Shown piece after piece: positions 14,929-23,870 of a DNA stretch of 47,666 bases (position 1 is its first letter; each line of letters opens with the position of its first letter). The DNA is taken from assembly GCA_947586185.1 (NCBI GenBank), contig CANPXN010000018.1:1-47666 (forward strand), in the 5' to 3' direction. The notes beneath the pieces were generated by a model that ran no database searches, had not been told where the DNA came from, and worked only from the letters and a program-made list of their open reading frames with translations. Source of the DNA: an uncultured Clostridia bacterium. Its GTDB lineage: Bacteria > Bacillota > Clostridia > Oscillospirales > Ruminococcaceae. The translations under genes and the position numbers were made by a program.

Positions 14929-16380
14929 ATGGTTACACTTGATAAGCGGCTTATGGTCTGTGCTGAAATGGTTGGAGGAAGCGGTATAGTATGCGATGTG
15001 GGAACTGACCACGCATATCTTCCGGCATATCTGATACAGACGGGAAAGTGCAGCGATGTTATAGCATCAGATATAAACGACGGACCTTTGGGATTTGCAC
15101 AGCAGACCTTGAATAAATACAATATTTCCGGGGTAAGACTTGTAAAGTCGGACGGCCTTGAAAGCATTGACCCAGAAGGTATAAGCGATGTGGTAATAGC
15201 TGGAATGGGCGGAGAAACCATATGCGGTATTATTGAAAAATGCAGCTGGGCAAGCAGGGACGTAGCTTTTATTCTTCAGCCTATGACTCGTGCAGGACAT
15301 CTTAGAAAATGGCTTTATGAGAATGGCTTTGAAATAACCATGGAAAGAGCTGTCAGCGAGGACAGATACATATACACTGTTATAAAGGCTGTTTATAGCG
15401 GATATAGAATTAAAATAAATGAAACTGTAAGGAATATAGGAAGAATTACTGCCGACAGCGATGACGGTCGGCTTTATATCAGACAGCAGTACGAAAAGCT
15501 GTATAAGATAGGTCTTGGGCTTGTTAAGGCAGGAAAAAACGAGGACTCCGGGCGATATATGAAGATTGCTGGAGAAATTGAAAATATACTGGAGGGACAA
15601 ATGGTTAAGGTATCTGAAATTTATAGCTATCTGAATGAAATAGCGCCTTTTAAGATGCAGGAAAAATGGGATAATTCAGGACTGCTTATCGGGAGCCATG
15701 ACAGGGAGGTAAGCCGAGTCCTGCTGAGTCTTGATATTACAAATGAAGTTGCTTTTGAGGCAGCCGTTAAAAAGGCGGAGCTTGTGATCTCTCATCATCC
15801 GGTAATTTTTCATCCTCTTCATAATATGGATGAAAATACGCCGGTTTATAAGCTTGTAAAAAATGATATTGCAGCAATATGCATTCACACTCCTTTTGAT
15901 ATTTCCGACTGCGGAACAAGCTGCGTCATTGCGGAGCTGCTTGGCTTTGAAAAATCGGACGGTATTATTGAGATAACAAGGGAGGGCGAAAAACCGTCCG
16001 GGTTTGGGATTTTCTGTGATGCCGATAAGGAATATAGCGCTCAGGAGTTTGCTCAGAAGTTAAAAGATGCTTTAGGCTGCCATACTGTAAGATATGTTGA
16101 CGGAGGCAAACCTATAAGCAGGATCGGGATATGCACAGGAAGCGGCGGTGATTTAGCGGCTGAGGCGCTTAGCGGAGGCGCTCAGGGATATATCACCGGA
16201 GATGTAAAGCATGACCAGTGGATCGAGGCAAAGAGGATCGGCATTTCTATGTTTGACTGCGGTCATTATCATACGGAAGAACCGGGGATCGTTTATCTTC
16301 AGAAGGCTTTGTCTGCAAACTTCCCATCAGTAAGCTTTGAGATCGCAGATTCAGACAAGGATCCGGTAAGCTATGTGTAA
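14929..16380 (+). CDS. Fusion: TrmK tRNA (adenine22-N1)-methyltransferase and Nif3-like dinuclear-metal protein
   Basis: 483 aa in one uninterrupted frame. Residues 1-224 are a TrmK-type SAM methyltransferase (CDVGTDHAYLPAYL SAM loop, VVIAGMGGETI, ILQPMTRAGHLRKWL), which methylates A22 of tRNA. Residues 225-483 are a complete Nif3/YqfO protein starting MVKVSEIYSYLNEIAP, with the metal-ligand segments ISHHPVIFH and FDCGHYHTEEPG. In B. subtilis these are two adjacent genes (trmK, yqfO). Here no stop codon separates them, and the Nif3 part keeps its own methionine (15601) and Shine-Dalgarno. ATG 14929 follows GGAGA. rlmA overlaps the 3' end. Confidence 0.88.
   Translation: MVTLDKRLMVCAEMVGGSGIVCDVGTDHAYLPAYLIQTGKCSDVIASDINDGPLGFAQQTLNKYNISGVRLVKSDGLESIDPEGISDVVIAGMGGETICGIIEKCSWASRDVAFILQPMTRAGHLRKWLYENGFEITMERAVSEDRYIYTVIKAVYSGYRIKINETVRNIGRITADSDDGRLYIRQQYEKLYKIGLGLVKAGKNEDSGRYMKIAGEIENILEGQMVKVSEIYSYLNEIAPFKMQEKWDNSGLLIGSHDREVSRVLLSLDITNEVAFEAAVKKAELVISHHPVIFHPLHNMDENTPVYKLVKNDIAAICIHTPFDISDCGTSCVIAELLGFEKSDGIIEITREGEKPSGFGIFCDADKEYSAQEFAQKLKDALGCHTVRYVDGGKPISRIGICTGSGGDLAAEALSGGAQGYITGDVKHDQWIEAKRIGISMFDCGHYHTEEPGIVYLQKALSANFPSVSFEIADSDKDPVSYV
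15589..15603 (+). promoter_or_regulatory. Internal ribosome binding site and start for the Nif3 domain
   Basis: Inside the trmK-nif3 frame, GGAGGG (15591-15596 region) lies 4-5 bp before ATG 15601, exactly where the Nif3/YqfO family normally begins. Internal initiation here would give a free Nif3-like protein of 259 aa (15601-16380) besides the fusion. Confidence 0.5.
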
Positions 16381-17206
16381 AATGATAAAAAGCAGCTTCG
16401 CATGTCCGGTATGCGGCAAAACACTGACATATAACGAAAAGAGCTATTACTGTAAAAATAATCATTGCTTTGATATATCAAAAAAGGGATATGTGAATCT
16501 GCTTCTCTCAAACAGAATGAATGCTAAAAATCCCGGTGATAACAAGCTAATGGTTCGTTCAAGGACGGGTTTTCTGAATAAGGGATTTTACGAGCCGCTG
16601 CTTAAAGCTTTGGGCGGCGCTGTTTGCAGATATGCAAGAACCGGAGATGTTATAATCGACGCAGGCTGCGGAGAGGGTTACTATACCGCAGGGGTTAAGA
16701 AGATACTCGAAGAAAACGGCATCGAGACAGTTATCGCAGGAATTGATATTTCAAAAAATGCGCTGGGTACTGCCGCAAAGAGAGACGGGGAGATCGAATA
16801 TGCAGCAGGAAGCGTTTTTCATCTTCCCCTAAAAGACAGCTCATGCGATATGCTCATGACGGTTTTTGCGCCGTACTGCGGCGAGGAGTTCAGGAGGGCG
16901 CTTAAAAAAGGCGGAGTTATGGTTATGGTCATTCCGGATAAAAATCACCTCTGGCAGCTAAAAGAGGCGGTGTATGACCAGCCGTATCTGAACGAGGTAA
17001 AGGACACTGAGCTGGAGGGCTTTGACTTCGTTGAAAAGCTTTGCGTCAGAGAAAAAATACAGCTTGAATGTCAGAAGGATATACAGGACCTGTTTAATAT
17101 GACGCCGTATTGCTACAATACAAGTTCAGAGGGAAGAGAAAGACTTGCCGCTCTTGACAGTCTTGAAACGGAAATAGAATTTGATATACTTATATACAGA
17201 AGATAA
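16373..17206 (+). CDS. rlmA: RlmA-type 23S rRNA (guanine-N1)-methyltransferase
   Basis: 277 aa. The N terminus carries the zinc finger of RlmA proteins (ACPVCGKTLTY...YYCKNNHCFDISKKGYVNLL), followed by a Rossmann SAM methyltransferase domain with IIDAGCGEGYYTAGV (about 100-115), GIDISKNAL and TVFAPYCGEEFRRAL. The family methylates G745 or G748 in 23S rRNA hairpin 35; some members confer macrolide or tylosin tolerance. Start taken as ATG 16373, overlapping the previous stop by 8 bp with AAGGA 11 bp upstream; ATG 16382 is an alternative. The target base is not decided here. Confidence 0.88.
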   Translation: MCKMIKSSFACPVCGKTLTYNEKSYYCKNNHCFDISKKGYVNLLLSNRMNAKNPGDNKLMVRSRTGFLNKGFYEPLLKALGGAVCRYARTGDVIIDAGCGEGYYTAGVKKILEENGIETVIAGIDISKNALGTAAKRDGEIEYAAGSVFHLPLKDSSCDMLMTVFAPYCGEEFRRALKKGGVMVMVIPDKNHLWQLKEAVYDQPYLNEVKDTELEGFDFVEKLCVREKIQLECQKDIQDLFNMTPYCYNTSSEGRERLAALDSLETEIEFDILIYRR

Positions 17207-17217
17207 GGAGAGTTGAA

Positions 17218-18969
17218 ATGGCGCTGGACGGAGCATTTTTGTGTGCTGTAAAAAAAGAGCTGGAGGTTCTTGTCGGCGGAAGAGTTGATAAGGTCTATCA
17301 GCCGTCCCGGGAAGAAATAATTATATCAATCCGTACTAAGGCAGGAGGCTTTAAGCTGCTAATTTCTGCCTCTGCCAGCGGAGCAAGGGCTCATATAACA
17401 AATGTTGCGGTGGATAATCCTAAAGCTCCGCCTATGTTCTGTATGCTTCTCAGAAAGCGGCTGGGCGGCGGAAAGCTTATGAGTATTCGTCAGGACGGAC
17501 TTGAACGTGTATTGTTCCTTGACTTTGAATGCCTTGATGAGCTTGGCGACAGGGTAATGATCACACTTGCATGTGAAATCATGGGGCGTTATTCAAACCT
17601 CATCGTTATAGGCGGAGACGGAAAAATAATTGACAGCATAAAGCGTGTTGACGAGGAAATGTCCCGGGAAAGACTTGTTCTTCCGGGTATGGCTTATGAA
17701 ATGCCTCCGAGGGACGGCCGTATATCATTTATGGATTCAGATGATGAAAGCCTCAGAAATGCTATAGAGAAGCTTGGAGCAAGGGAGCTTTCAAAGGCTA
17801 TTATAGGAGCTTTTGAGGGGGTTTCACCTGTGCTTGCAAGAGAATGGGCATACTATGCCGGAAAGGGCAGGGAGCTTATCGGCGATAGCCTTGATAGTGA
17901 AGTGAAGGACAGATTGCTGTTCATTATTTCACAAACAAGGAAAAGTCTTGAAAGCGGAAGGAATTGCTTTAATGTCATAAAGGACAGAAACGGCATGCTT
18001 AAAGACTTTTCTTTTATTCGGATAAGTCAGTACGGAAGTTTGATGATCAATACGGAGCTTGAAAGCGCATGCAGCCTGCTTGATTATTTTTATGCTGAAC
18101 GTGACAAGGCTGCCCGATTAAAGCAGAGAGCAAACGATCTGTTCAGGCTCCTTATGAATACCTCCGATAGAATTGAAAAGAGGATTGCGAATCAGACGGC
18201 GGAGCTTAAGGAATGTGATAAAAAAGATGAGTGGAAGCTTCGTGGGGATCTGCTTTCAGCAAACATATACAGAATAAACAAGGGAGATAAGTCTGTTGTT
18301 CTTGAGAATTTCTATGAGGAGGGCTGCCCTCCGGTGGAGATCAAGCTTGATGAAAGGCTTAATCCTGCTAAAAACGCTCAGAAGTTTTATTCTGAGTATC
18401 GCAAGGCAATTACCGCTGAAAAAAAGCTTTCGGAGCAGATCGCTCTTGGAAAGGCTGAGCTTGAATATATAGACAGCGTTTTTGACGCTTTGACCCGTGC
18501 TGAAACTGAAAACGAGGTAAATGAACTGAGGTTTGAGCTTGCGGAGCAGGGCTATACAAGAGCAGTAAGACTAAAAGGAAAACCGCCTAAGTCCCAGCCA
18601 CCCATGGAATTTATTTCAAGCGACGGGTATACTATCCTTGTGGGAAGAAATAATAAACAGAACGACAAACTGTCAATGAAAACAGCTGCCAAGACGGATA
18701 TATGGCTGCATACCCATAATATAGCAGGCTCCCATGTGATTATTTCAACGGACGGAGAAACGCCCCCCGATAGGACTATTGAGGAGGCGGCGATACTTGC
18801 GGCATATCACAGCAAGGCTAAGAGCTCGGTTCAGGTTCCGGTTGATTACTGCTTTGCTAAATTTGTGAAGAAGCCTGTCGGTGCAAAGCCGGGTATGGTG
18901 ATTTTTACAAACAATAAGACCGCTTATGTTAATCCTGACGGCGAGCTTGCAGAAAGGCTGAAAAAATGA
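17218..18969 (+). CDS. rqcH: NFACT-family ribosome quality control protein RqcH (fibronectin-binding-protein-like)
   Basis: 583 aa with the NFACT layout: NFACT-N from MALDGAFLCAVKKEL, a helical coiled-coil middle (about 290-420) and the C-terminal NFACT-R domain with TDIWLHTHNIAGSHVII and VDYCFAKFVKKP. Family knowledge: RqcH binds stalled 50S-peptidyl-tRNA complexes and recruits alanyl-tRNA to add C-terminal alanine tails for degradation; older annotations call it fibronectin-binding protein. The residue pair in the conserved acidic-arginine site of NFACT-N reads ER (GLERVLFLDF, about 96-97), where B. subtilis is reported to have DR. ATG 17218 follows AAGGAGAG. The glycosylase gene overlaps its last 4 bases. 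Confidence 0.9.
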   Translation: MALDGAFLCAVKKELEVLVGGRVDKVYQPSREEIIISIRTKAGGFKLLISASASGARAHITNVAVDNPKAPPMFCMLLRKRLGGGKLMSIRQDGLERVLFLDFECLDELGDRVMITLACEIMGRYSNLIVIGGDGKIIDSIKRVDEEMSRERLVLPGMAYEMPPRDGRISFMDSDDESLRNAIEKLGARELSKAIIGAFEGVSPVLAREWAYYAGKGRELIGDSLDSEVKDRLLFIISQTRKSLESGRNCFNVIKDRNGMLKDFSFIRISQYGSLMINTELESACSLLDYFYAERDKAARLKQRANDLFRLLMNTSDRIEKRIANQTAELKECDKKDEWKLRGDLLSANIYRINKGDKSVVLENFYEEGCPPVEIKLDERLNPAKNAQKFYSEYRKAITAEKKLSEQIALGKAELEYIDSVFDALTRAETENEVNELRFELAEQGYTRAVRLKGKPPKSQPPMEFISSDGYTILVGRNNKQNDKLSMKTAAKTDIWLHTHNIAGSHVIISTDGETPPDRTIEEAAILAAYHSKAKSSVQVPVDYCFAKFVKKPVGAKPGMVIFTNNKTAYVNPDGELAERLKK

Positions 18970-19481
18970 TGAAACTTAACGGCGATTTCTTTAACCGGGA
19001 CTGTCTTGAGGTTGCTCCTGAGCTTGTGGGAAAGCTCCTTGTGAGAAAGCTTGACGACGGAAGTATCATAAAAATAAGAATTACTGAAACTGAAGCGTAC
19101 AGGGGAGAAGAGGACAAGGGCTGTCATGCCTCAAAGGGGAGAACCCAAAGGACGGAGCTTTTATATGGCGAAAGCGGAATAATTTATGTTTACCTTTGTT
19201 ATGGAATGCACTGGCTTATGAATGTTATCACAGGCGAAAAGGAGCAGCCTCAGGGGGTTCTTTTCAGAGCAGGAGAGGGCAGAAACGGTCCTGCAAAGCT
19301 CACTAAATTTTTAGGAGTGGATAAGAGTTTTAACGGTGAAAGCTTTATTAATAATAGCCGCATATGGATCGAAGACGATGGCTTTGAGGCTAAGATCAGA
19401 ACCGATAAGCGTGTGGGAATTGACTATGCAGGAGAATACTGGGCGTCTGTGCCGTGGAGATTCATTATGGATAACAAGTAG
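18966..19481 (+). CDS. 3-methyladenine DNA glycosylase, AAG/MPG family
   Basis: 171 aa. Base-excision repair enzyme that removes alkylated purines. Family signatures are LVGKLLVRKLDDG, ITETEAYRGEEDKGCHAS (with the catalytic glutamate), YGESGIIYVYLCYGMHWLMN and GPAKLTKFLGV. The start ATG 18966 overlaps the rqcH stop (ATGA), so translation is coupled. A second ATG at 18969 is possible. A mobile-looking repeat begins 9 bp after the stop. Confidence 0.93.
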   Translation: MMKLNGDFFNRDCLEVAPELVGKLLVRKLDDGSIIKIRITETEAYRGEEDKGCHASKGRTQRTELLYGESGIIYVYLCYGMHWLMNVITGEKEQPQGVLFRAGEGRNGPAKLTKFLGVDKSFNGESFINNSRIWIEDDGFEAKIRTDKRVGIDYAGEYWASVPWRFIMDNK

Positions 19482-19490
19482 TGTCGCAGA

Positions 19491-19685
19491 AATAAATTTT
19501 TAAAAATTTGGTGTATTCTATCCCCGTATCTTTGTTAAGAAAAAGTTTTTTAGTTCCCCTCCAATTCTATTTTCGTCCCATTAAGGGACGAAAATAGAAT
19601 TGAGTCGGGATTCTAAAGGGACTTTGTCCCTTTAGCAGGGGGTGCGGGGGACAGAGTCCACCGCATAGTGTTTCAAAAATTGATA
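19491..19685. mobile_element. 195-bp dispersed structured element, copy 1 (MITE-like)
   Basis: Near-identical to 32412-32608. Ends are imperfect inverted repeats (AATAAATTTTTAAA / TTCAAAAATTGATA); in copy 2 they are a perfect 14-bp pair. Contains an 18-bp perfect stem (19562-19579 with 19585-19602, loop ATTAA), a second stem CTAAAGGGAC-TTT-GTCCCTTTAG and a third GCGG-g-GGAC-aga-GTCC-a-CCGC. No open reading frame. It lies between the glycosylase stop and the valS promoter, with its right end 25 bp before the -35 box. Confidence 0.8.
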
Positions 19686-19709
19686 TCCGTAAAGTAGCGT
19701 TACCGCTGC

Positions 19710-19738
19710 TTGACAAATTATATGGAATAAAGTATAAT
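19710..19738 (+). promoter_or_regulatory. Consensus sigma-A promoter upstream of valS
   Basis: TTGACA (19710-19715), 17-bp spacer, TATAAT (19733-19738): perfect match. Transcription should begin near 19745, about 170 nt before the valS start, and would run through a terminator-like hairpin. Confidence 0.8.
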
Positions 19739-19780
19739 AAAGCATAGTGATTTTAAGAAGGACGGCAGTCCGTTAATGTA

Positions 19781-19846
19781 TTAGAACCTGTCTTTACAAG
19801 CAGCCGCACATTCATTTTTTGATGCTATAAAAGACGGATTCTTAAA
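19781..19846. repeat. Diverged copy of the palindromic repeat in the valS leader
   Basis: TTAGAACCTGTCTTTA at the left and AAAGACGGATTCTTAAA at the right are imperfect inverted copies of each other and resemble the arms of the 14492-14547 repeat; GATGCTATAAAAGAC matches its right-hand junction. It lies in the transcribed leader, so it would form a hairpin in the RNA. Confidence 0.5.
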
Positions 19847-19859
19847 CTGCAAAAGCAGC

Positions 19860-19890
19860 AGCTAAAAGCAACTCTGCTTTTAGCTTTTTT
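19860..19890 (+). terminator. Intrinsic terminator/attenuator in the valS leader
   Basis: AGCTAAAAGCA (19860-19870) pairs perfectly with TGCTTTTAGCT (19875-19885), loop ACTC, then a T run to 19890. It stands 25 bp before the valS start and downstream of a perfect promoter. AAAAGCAG (19851-19858) could instead pair with CTGCTTTT in the terminator's right arm, which would be an antiterminator. There is no T-box sequence (AGGGTGGNACCGCG) between them. Confidence 0.75.
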
Positions 19891-19914
19891 ATTATTTGTT
19901 TGGGAGATGTTTTA

Positions 19915-22533
19915 ATGAGTAAAGAGCTTGCAAAGCTTTATGATCCTAAAGACTTTGAAGACAGGATTTATAAGTTCTGGAACGATAACGGATGCTTTAA
20001 AGCAACTGTTGATAAAACTAAAAAACCGTATACAATAGTAATTCCGCCGCCGAATATCACAGGTCAGCTTCATATGGGACATGCCCTTGATGAAACTCTT
20101 CAGGATATCCTTATTCGCTACAGAAGAATGCAGGGATACAGTACTTTATGGCTGCCGGGCACTGACCACGCTTCAATTGCAACTGAGGCAAAGATCGTTG
20201 AGGCTATGCGCAAGGAGGGCGTTTCAAAGGAGGACATCGGACGAGAGGGATTCCTTGAACGTGCATGGGCATGGAAAAAGCAGTACGGCGGAAGAATCGT
20301 TGAGCAGCTTAAAAAGCTCGGCTCTTCCTGTGACTGGTCAAGAGAACGCTTTACTATGGACGAGGGCTGCAACAAGGCTGTAAGAGAAGTCTTTGTAAAG
20401 CTCTATGAAAAAGGTCTTATTTACAGAGGCGAGAGAATAATCAACTGGTGCCCTCACTGCCTTACTTCTATTTCCGACGCAGAGGTCGAGTATGAGGATC
20501 AGGCAGGACATTTCTGGCATCTTCGCTATAAGATAAAAGACAGCGATGAGTACTTAGAGCTTGCAACAACACGTCCGGAAACATTGCTGGGCGATACTGC
20601 CGTTGCAGTTAATCCTGAGGACGAGCGCTATAAGCATCTTGTAGGAAAGACGGTTATTCTTCCTATCGTTCACAGGGAAATACCGATCGTTGCCGACGAC
20701 TATGTTGAAATGGATTTCGGTACGGGTGTTGTTAAGATCACTCCGGCTCACGACCCTAACGACTTTGAGGTAGGTCTGAGACATAACCTTGAAGTAATAA
20801 ATGTAATGACTGATGATGCAAAAATTACCGAGGACTATCCTAAGTATGCAGGCATGGATAGATATGAGGCAAGAAAGGCTATCGTTGAGGACCTTGAAAA
20901 AGAAGGCGCTCTTGTTAAGATCGAAGATTACAGCCATAATGTAGGTACATGCTACCGCTGCGGAACGACCGTTGAGCCGAGAGTTTCAAAGCAGTGGTTT
21001 GTAAAAATGGAGCCTTTGGCAGGGCCTGCAATAGACGCAGTTAAAAACGGCGAAACAAAATTTGTTCCTGAGCGTTTTGACAAGATATATTTCCACTGGC
21101 TTGAAAATATCAAGGACTGGTGTATTTCCCGTCAGCTTTGGTGGGGACATCAGATCCCGGCGTTTTACTGTGATGAATGCGGAGAGATGGTCGTTACAAA
21201 GGAAGACAGTGCAGTATGCCCTAAGTGCGGCAAAAAGATGCGTCAGGACCCTGATACTCTCGATACATGGTTCAGCTCCGCATTGTGGCCGTTCTCAACT
21301 CTTGGCTGGCCGGATAAAACTGAGGACCTTGAGTATTTCTATCCGACAAGCACTCTTGTTACAGGATATGATATAATTTTCTTCTGGGTAGTAAGAATGA
21401 TGTTCAGCGGACTTGAGCATATGGGCGAGGTTCCGTTTAAAACGGTTCTTATTCACGGACTTGTAAGGGATTCCCAGGGCAGAAAGATGTCCAAATCCTT
21501 GGGCAACGGTATTGACCCTTTGGAGGTAATTGACCAGTATGGCGCAGATGCGCTTAGATTTATGCTTGCAAGCGGTAACTCTCCTGGAAACGATATGCGT
21601 TACATGGACGAAAAGGTAAAGGCTGCAAGAAACTTTGCAAACAAGCTTTGGAATGCGTCAAGATTTATCATGATGAATCTTCCGGATGATTTTGAAATGA
21701 AGGGTCTTCCAGAGCAGCTTACTTTAGAGGATAAGTGGATCGTAAGTAGCTTTAACAGCCTTGTTAAGGAGGTTACCGAAAACCTCGATAACTTTGATCT
21801 TGGCGTTGCTGCCGGAAAGATATATGACTTTATATGGGATGTTTTCTGCGATTGGTATATTGAGCTTACAAAGCCGAGAATCCAGGAGGGCGGTCAGACA
21901 AAGGAATCCGCTCAGGCAGTTCTTGTTTGGGTAATGCAGGGAATGCTGAAGCTTCTGCATCCGTTTATGCCGTTTATTACAGAGGAGATATGGCAGGTAC
22001 TTACAAATGGAAGCGGTCCTATAATGCTTTCACAGTTCCCAGAGTACAAAGAGGAATATTCATACAGCAGAGAGGAAGAGGACTTCGGAAAGATCATTGC
22101 AGCTATAAAGGCTGTAAGAGCAAGAAGAACTGAAATGAACGTACCTCCGTCGGTAAAGGCAAAAATATTTATTGAAACAGCTGACGGTGAGCTGTTTGAA
22201 AGCTGCTCCATATTCTTTGAAAAGCTTGCAAGCGCTTCAAGTGTTGAGGTTGCTGAAAAGTATGAAATTGAGGATGCAGTAACTGCTGTTACTGACAGTG
22301 CAAGATTGTTTATTCCTATGAATGAGCTTATTGACAAGGATAAGGAGCTTGCACGTCTTAACAAGGAAAAGGCTAAGGTACAGAAGGATATTGACTTCTT
22401 AAGCGGAAAGCTCAGTAATGAGGGATTCCTTGCGAAGGCTCCTGAAAAGCTTGTTGAAGCTGAAAAGGCAAAGCTCGCAAAGGCTGAGGATAAAATGGCA
22501 AAGATCAATCAGTCAATAGAAGCTATGAAATAA
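19915..22533 (+). CDS. valS: Valyl-tRNA synthetase
   Basis: 872 aa class Ia synthetase charging tRNA-Val. HIGH-type motif HMGH in [14 protein letters not shown] (residues about 42-55), the editing CP1 domain ([18 protein letters not shown]), zinc-type cysteines in [12 protein letters not shown] and CDECGEM...[19 protein letters not shown] near the start, the KMSKS loop [11 protein letters not shown], and a C-terminal coiled-coil arm ([18 protein letters not shown]) typical of ValS. ATG 19915 with GGGAGA 7 bp upstream is chosen over the TTG at 19900. Expression is probably set at the leader terminator. Confidence 0.97.
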   Translation: MSKELAKLYDPKDFEDRIYKFWNDNGCFKATVDKTKKPYTIVIPPPNITGQLHMGHALDETLQDILIRYRRMQGYSTLWLPGTDHASIATEAKIVEAMRKEGVSKEDIGREGFLERAWAWKKQYGGRIVEQLKKLGSSCDWSRERFTMDEGCNKAVREVFVKLYEKGLIYRGERIINWCPHCLTSISDAEVEYEDQAGHFWHLRYKIKDSDEYLELATTRPETLLGDTAVAVNPEDERYKHLVGKTVILPIVHREIPIVADDYVEMDFGTGVVKITPAHDPNDFEVGLRHNLEVINVMTDDAKITEDYPKYAGMDRYEARKAIVEDLEKEGALVKIEDYSHNVGTCYRCGTTVEPRVSKQWFVKMEPLAGPAIDAVKNGETKFVPERFDKIYFHWLENIKDWCISRQLWWGHQIPAFYCDECGEMVVTKEDSAVCPKCGKKMRQDPDTLDTWFSSALWPFSTLGWPDKTEDLEYFYPTSTLVTGYDIIFFWVVRMMFSGLEHMGEVPFKTVLIHGLVRDSQGRKMSKSLGNGIDPLEVIDQYGADALRFMLASGNSPGNDMRYMDEKVKAARNFANKLWNASRFIMMNLPDDFEMKGLPEQLTLEDKWIVSSFNSLVKEVTENLDNFDLGVAAGKIYDFIWDVFCDWYIELTKPRIQEGGQTKESAQAVLVWVMQGMLKLLHPFMPFITEEIWQVLTNGSGPIMLSQFPEYKEEYSYSREEEDFGKIIAAIKAVRARRTEMNVPPSVKAKIFIETADGELFESCSIFFEKLASASSVEVAEKYEIEDAVTAVTDSARLFIPMNELIDKDKELARLNKEKAKVQKDIDFLSGKLSNEGFLAKAPEKLVEAEKAKLAKAEDKMAKINQSIEAMK

Positions 22534-22582
22534 TTTACCGGATAGTCTGAAAAGCGGACGGTTTCTATAGAAAATAGTATTA

Positions 22583-22607
22583 AAAGGCGGAGCTTTCCGC
22601 CTTTTTT
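22583..22607 (+). terminator. Intrinsic terminator between valS and folC
   Basis: AAAGGCGG (22583-22590) pairs with CCGCCTTT (22597-22604), followed by T residues. It lies 16 bp before the folC start, with the folC Shine-Dalgarno (TGAGGT) just after the T-tract. Confidence 0.75.
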
Positions 22608-22622
22608 ATGTGAGGTTAAGAT

Positions 22623-23870
22623 ATGAATTTCAGTCAGGCGATGGAATATATAAAAAGTTTTAGCAGGCCGGGAAAACCTGTTACAGATCTGTCCAGAATA
22701 AAAGGACTTATGGAACGGCTCGGAAATCCTCAGGACGACCTTTCGTTTGTTCATGTTGCTGGTACAAACGGAAAAGGGTCAGTAGTTGAGTTTTGTTCAG
22801 GAGCGCTTATTGAATCAGGGTACAGGACGGGGCAGTTTACCTCTCCGTTTATCGACTGCTATAACGACAGGATAAGAATAAACGGAGAGAATATCTCAGA
22901 AGAAAAAGTTGCAGAGCTTTGCGAAAAGGTAAGAGAAGCTGCATCCGGAGATGAGTACTCTCAGTTTGAAATAACCCTCGCCATAGCAATGCTTTATTAC
23001 AGGGAAGAAAATTGTGATATTGTTTGCCTCGAAACAGGGGTGGGGGGAAGGCTTGACGCTACAAATATAATAAAGAATCCTGTTGTAAGTATTCTTACCT
23101 CAATATCCTTTGACCATGTTCAGGTGCTTGGCAATACTTTGCCTGCAATAGCTGCACAGAAAGCAGGGATTATAAAGCCCGGTTGTCCGGCAGTGCTTTC
23201 TATCGGTAATGAGCCGGAGGTTGTCGATATTGTAAAAAGAGCTACCCTCAGTGTCGGCAGCAGTCTTACTGTTCCGGAATATCCGCAGATAATAAGCGAA
23301 TCGGTATACGGAAGTGAATTTGAATACGGCGGATTCAGATACAAAATAAATATGCCGGGGGAACATCAAATATTAAATGCCGTTACTGCAATAGAGGCTG
23401 TAAATGCCATGAGGCGCAGAGGCTTTAATGTTCCAGATTCGGCTCTTAGAAAATCCTTTGAAAAGGCAAGGATAGGAGCGAGAACGGAGGTTATAAAAGG
23501 CAAGCCGGATATTATTATTGACGGTGGTCATAATGTGGGAGGAATCAGTGCTCTCGTAAAAACCTTGGAGCTGCTGAAAAGTAAGAGGCTTATTGCCGTT
23601 TGCGGAATGGTTAACACCAAAGACTATCTTCACTCAGCATCGCTTTTGTCCGCAGTTTTTGATGAGGTGATCTGTGTTGACGGCTTTGCTGAAAACTGTG
23701 TTAAATCAGAGGAGCTTGCAAAAGGCTTTAACTGCAAGGCTTTGACTATGAATTATAGAGATGGCTTTGAATATGGCAAGAAAAAAGCGCTCCTCAACGG
23801 AGGAACGCTTGTAGTATGCGGTTCGTTGTATCTTGCATCGGCGGTCAGAAAGCTTTCAGCCATATGCTGA
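22623..23870 (+). CDS. folC: Bifunctional folylpolyglutamate synthase/dihydrofolate synthase, FolC
   Basis: 415 aa Mur-ligase-fold enzyme that adds glutamates to folate. Diagnostic stretches: VHVAGTNGKGSVVEF (P-loop, about 40-54), GQFTSPFI, YYREENCDIVCLETGVGGRLDATN, TSISFDHVQVLG, the QKAGIIKPG loop, and IIIDGGHNVGGISAL in the C-terminal domain. The family usually has DGAHN where this has DGGHN. ATG 22623. Its 3' end overlaps the 3' end of the convergent sensor gene by 26 bp. Confidence 0.95.
   Translation: MNFSQAMEYIKSFSRPGKPVTDLSRIKGLMERLGNPQDDLSFVHVAGTNGKGSVVEFCSGALIESGYRTGQFTSPFIDCYNDRIRINGENISEEKVAELCEKVREAASGDEYSQFEITLAIAMLYYREENCDIVCLETGVGGRLDATNIIKNPVVSILTSISFDHVQVLGNTLPAIAAQKAGIIKPGCPAVLSIGNEPEVVDIVKRATLSVGSSLTVPEYPQIISESVYGSEFEYGGFRYKINMPGEHQILNAVTAIEAVNAMRRRGFNVPDSALRKSFEKARIGARTEVIKGKPDIIIDGGHNVGGISALVKTLELLKSKRLIAVCGMVNTKDYLHSASLLSAVFDEVICVDGFAENCVKSEELAKGFNCKALTMNYRDGFEYGKKKALLNGGTLVVCGSLYLASAVRKLSAIC

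Noticed and set aside
14655-15221. 188-codon minus-strand frame across DUF1858 and trmK
   Set aside because: Spans two real genes and a terminator and resembles no protein family.
15560-15610. Assembly frameshift joining trmK and nif3
   Set aside because: The reading frame passes the junction without an odd codon or a homopolymer, and the SD and ATG lie in frame, so a true fusion is the simpler reading; sequencing error cannot be fully excluded.
19739-19914. T-box riboswitch in the valS leader
   Set aside because: The AGGGTGGNACCGCG antiterminator sequence and the specifier stem are not found, although a terminator is present.
21912-22508. 198-codon minus-strand open frame inside valS
   Set aside because: Antisense to valS; its serine- and alanine-rich translation comes from the lysine- and glutamate-rich codons of the coiled-coil arm.
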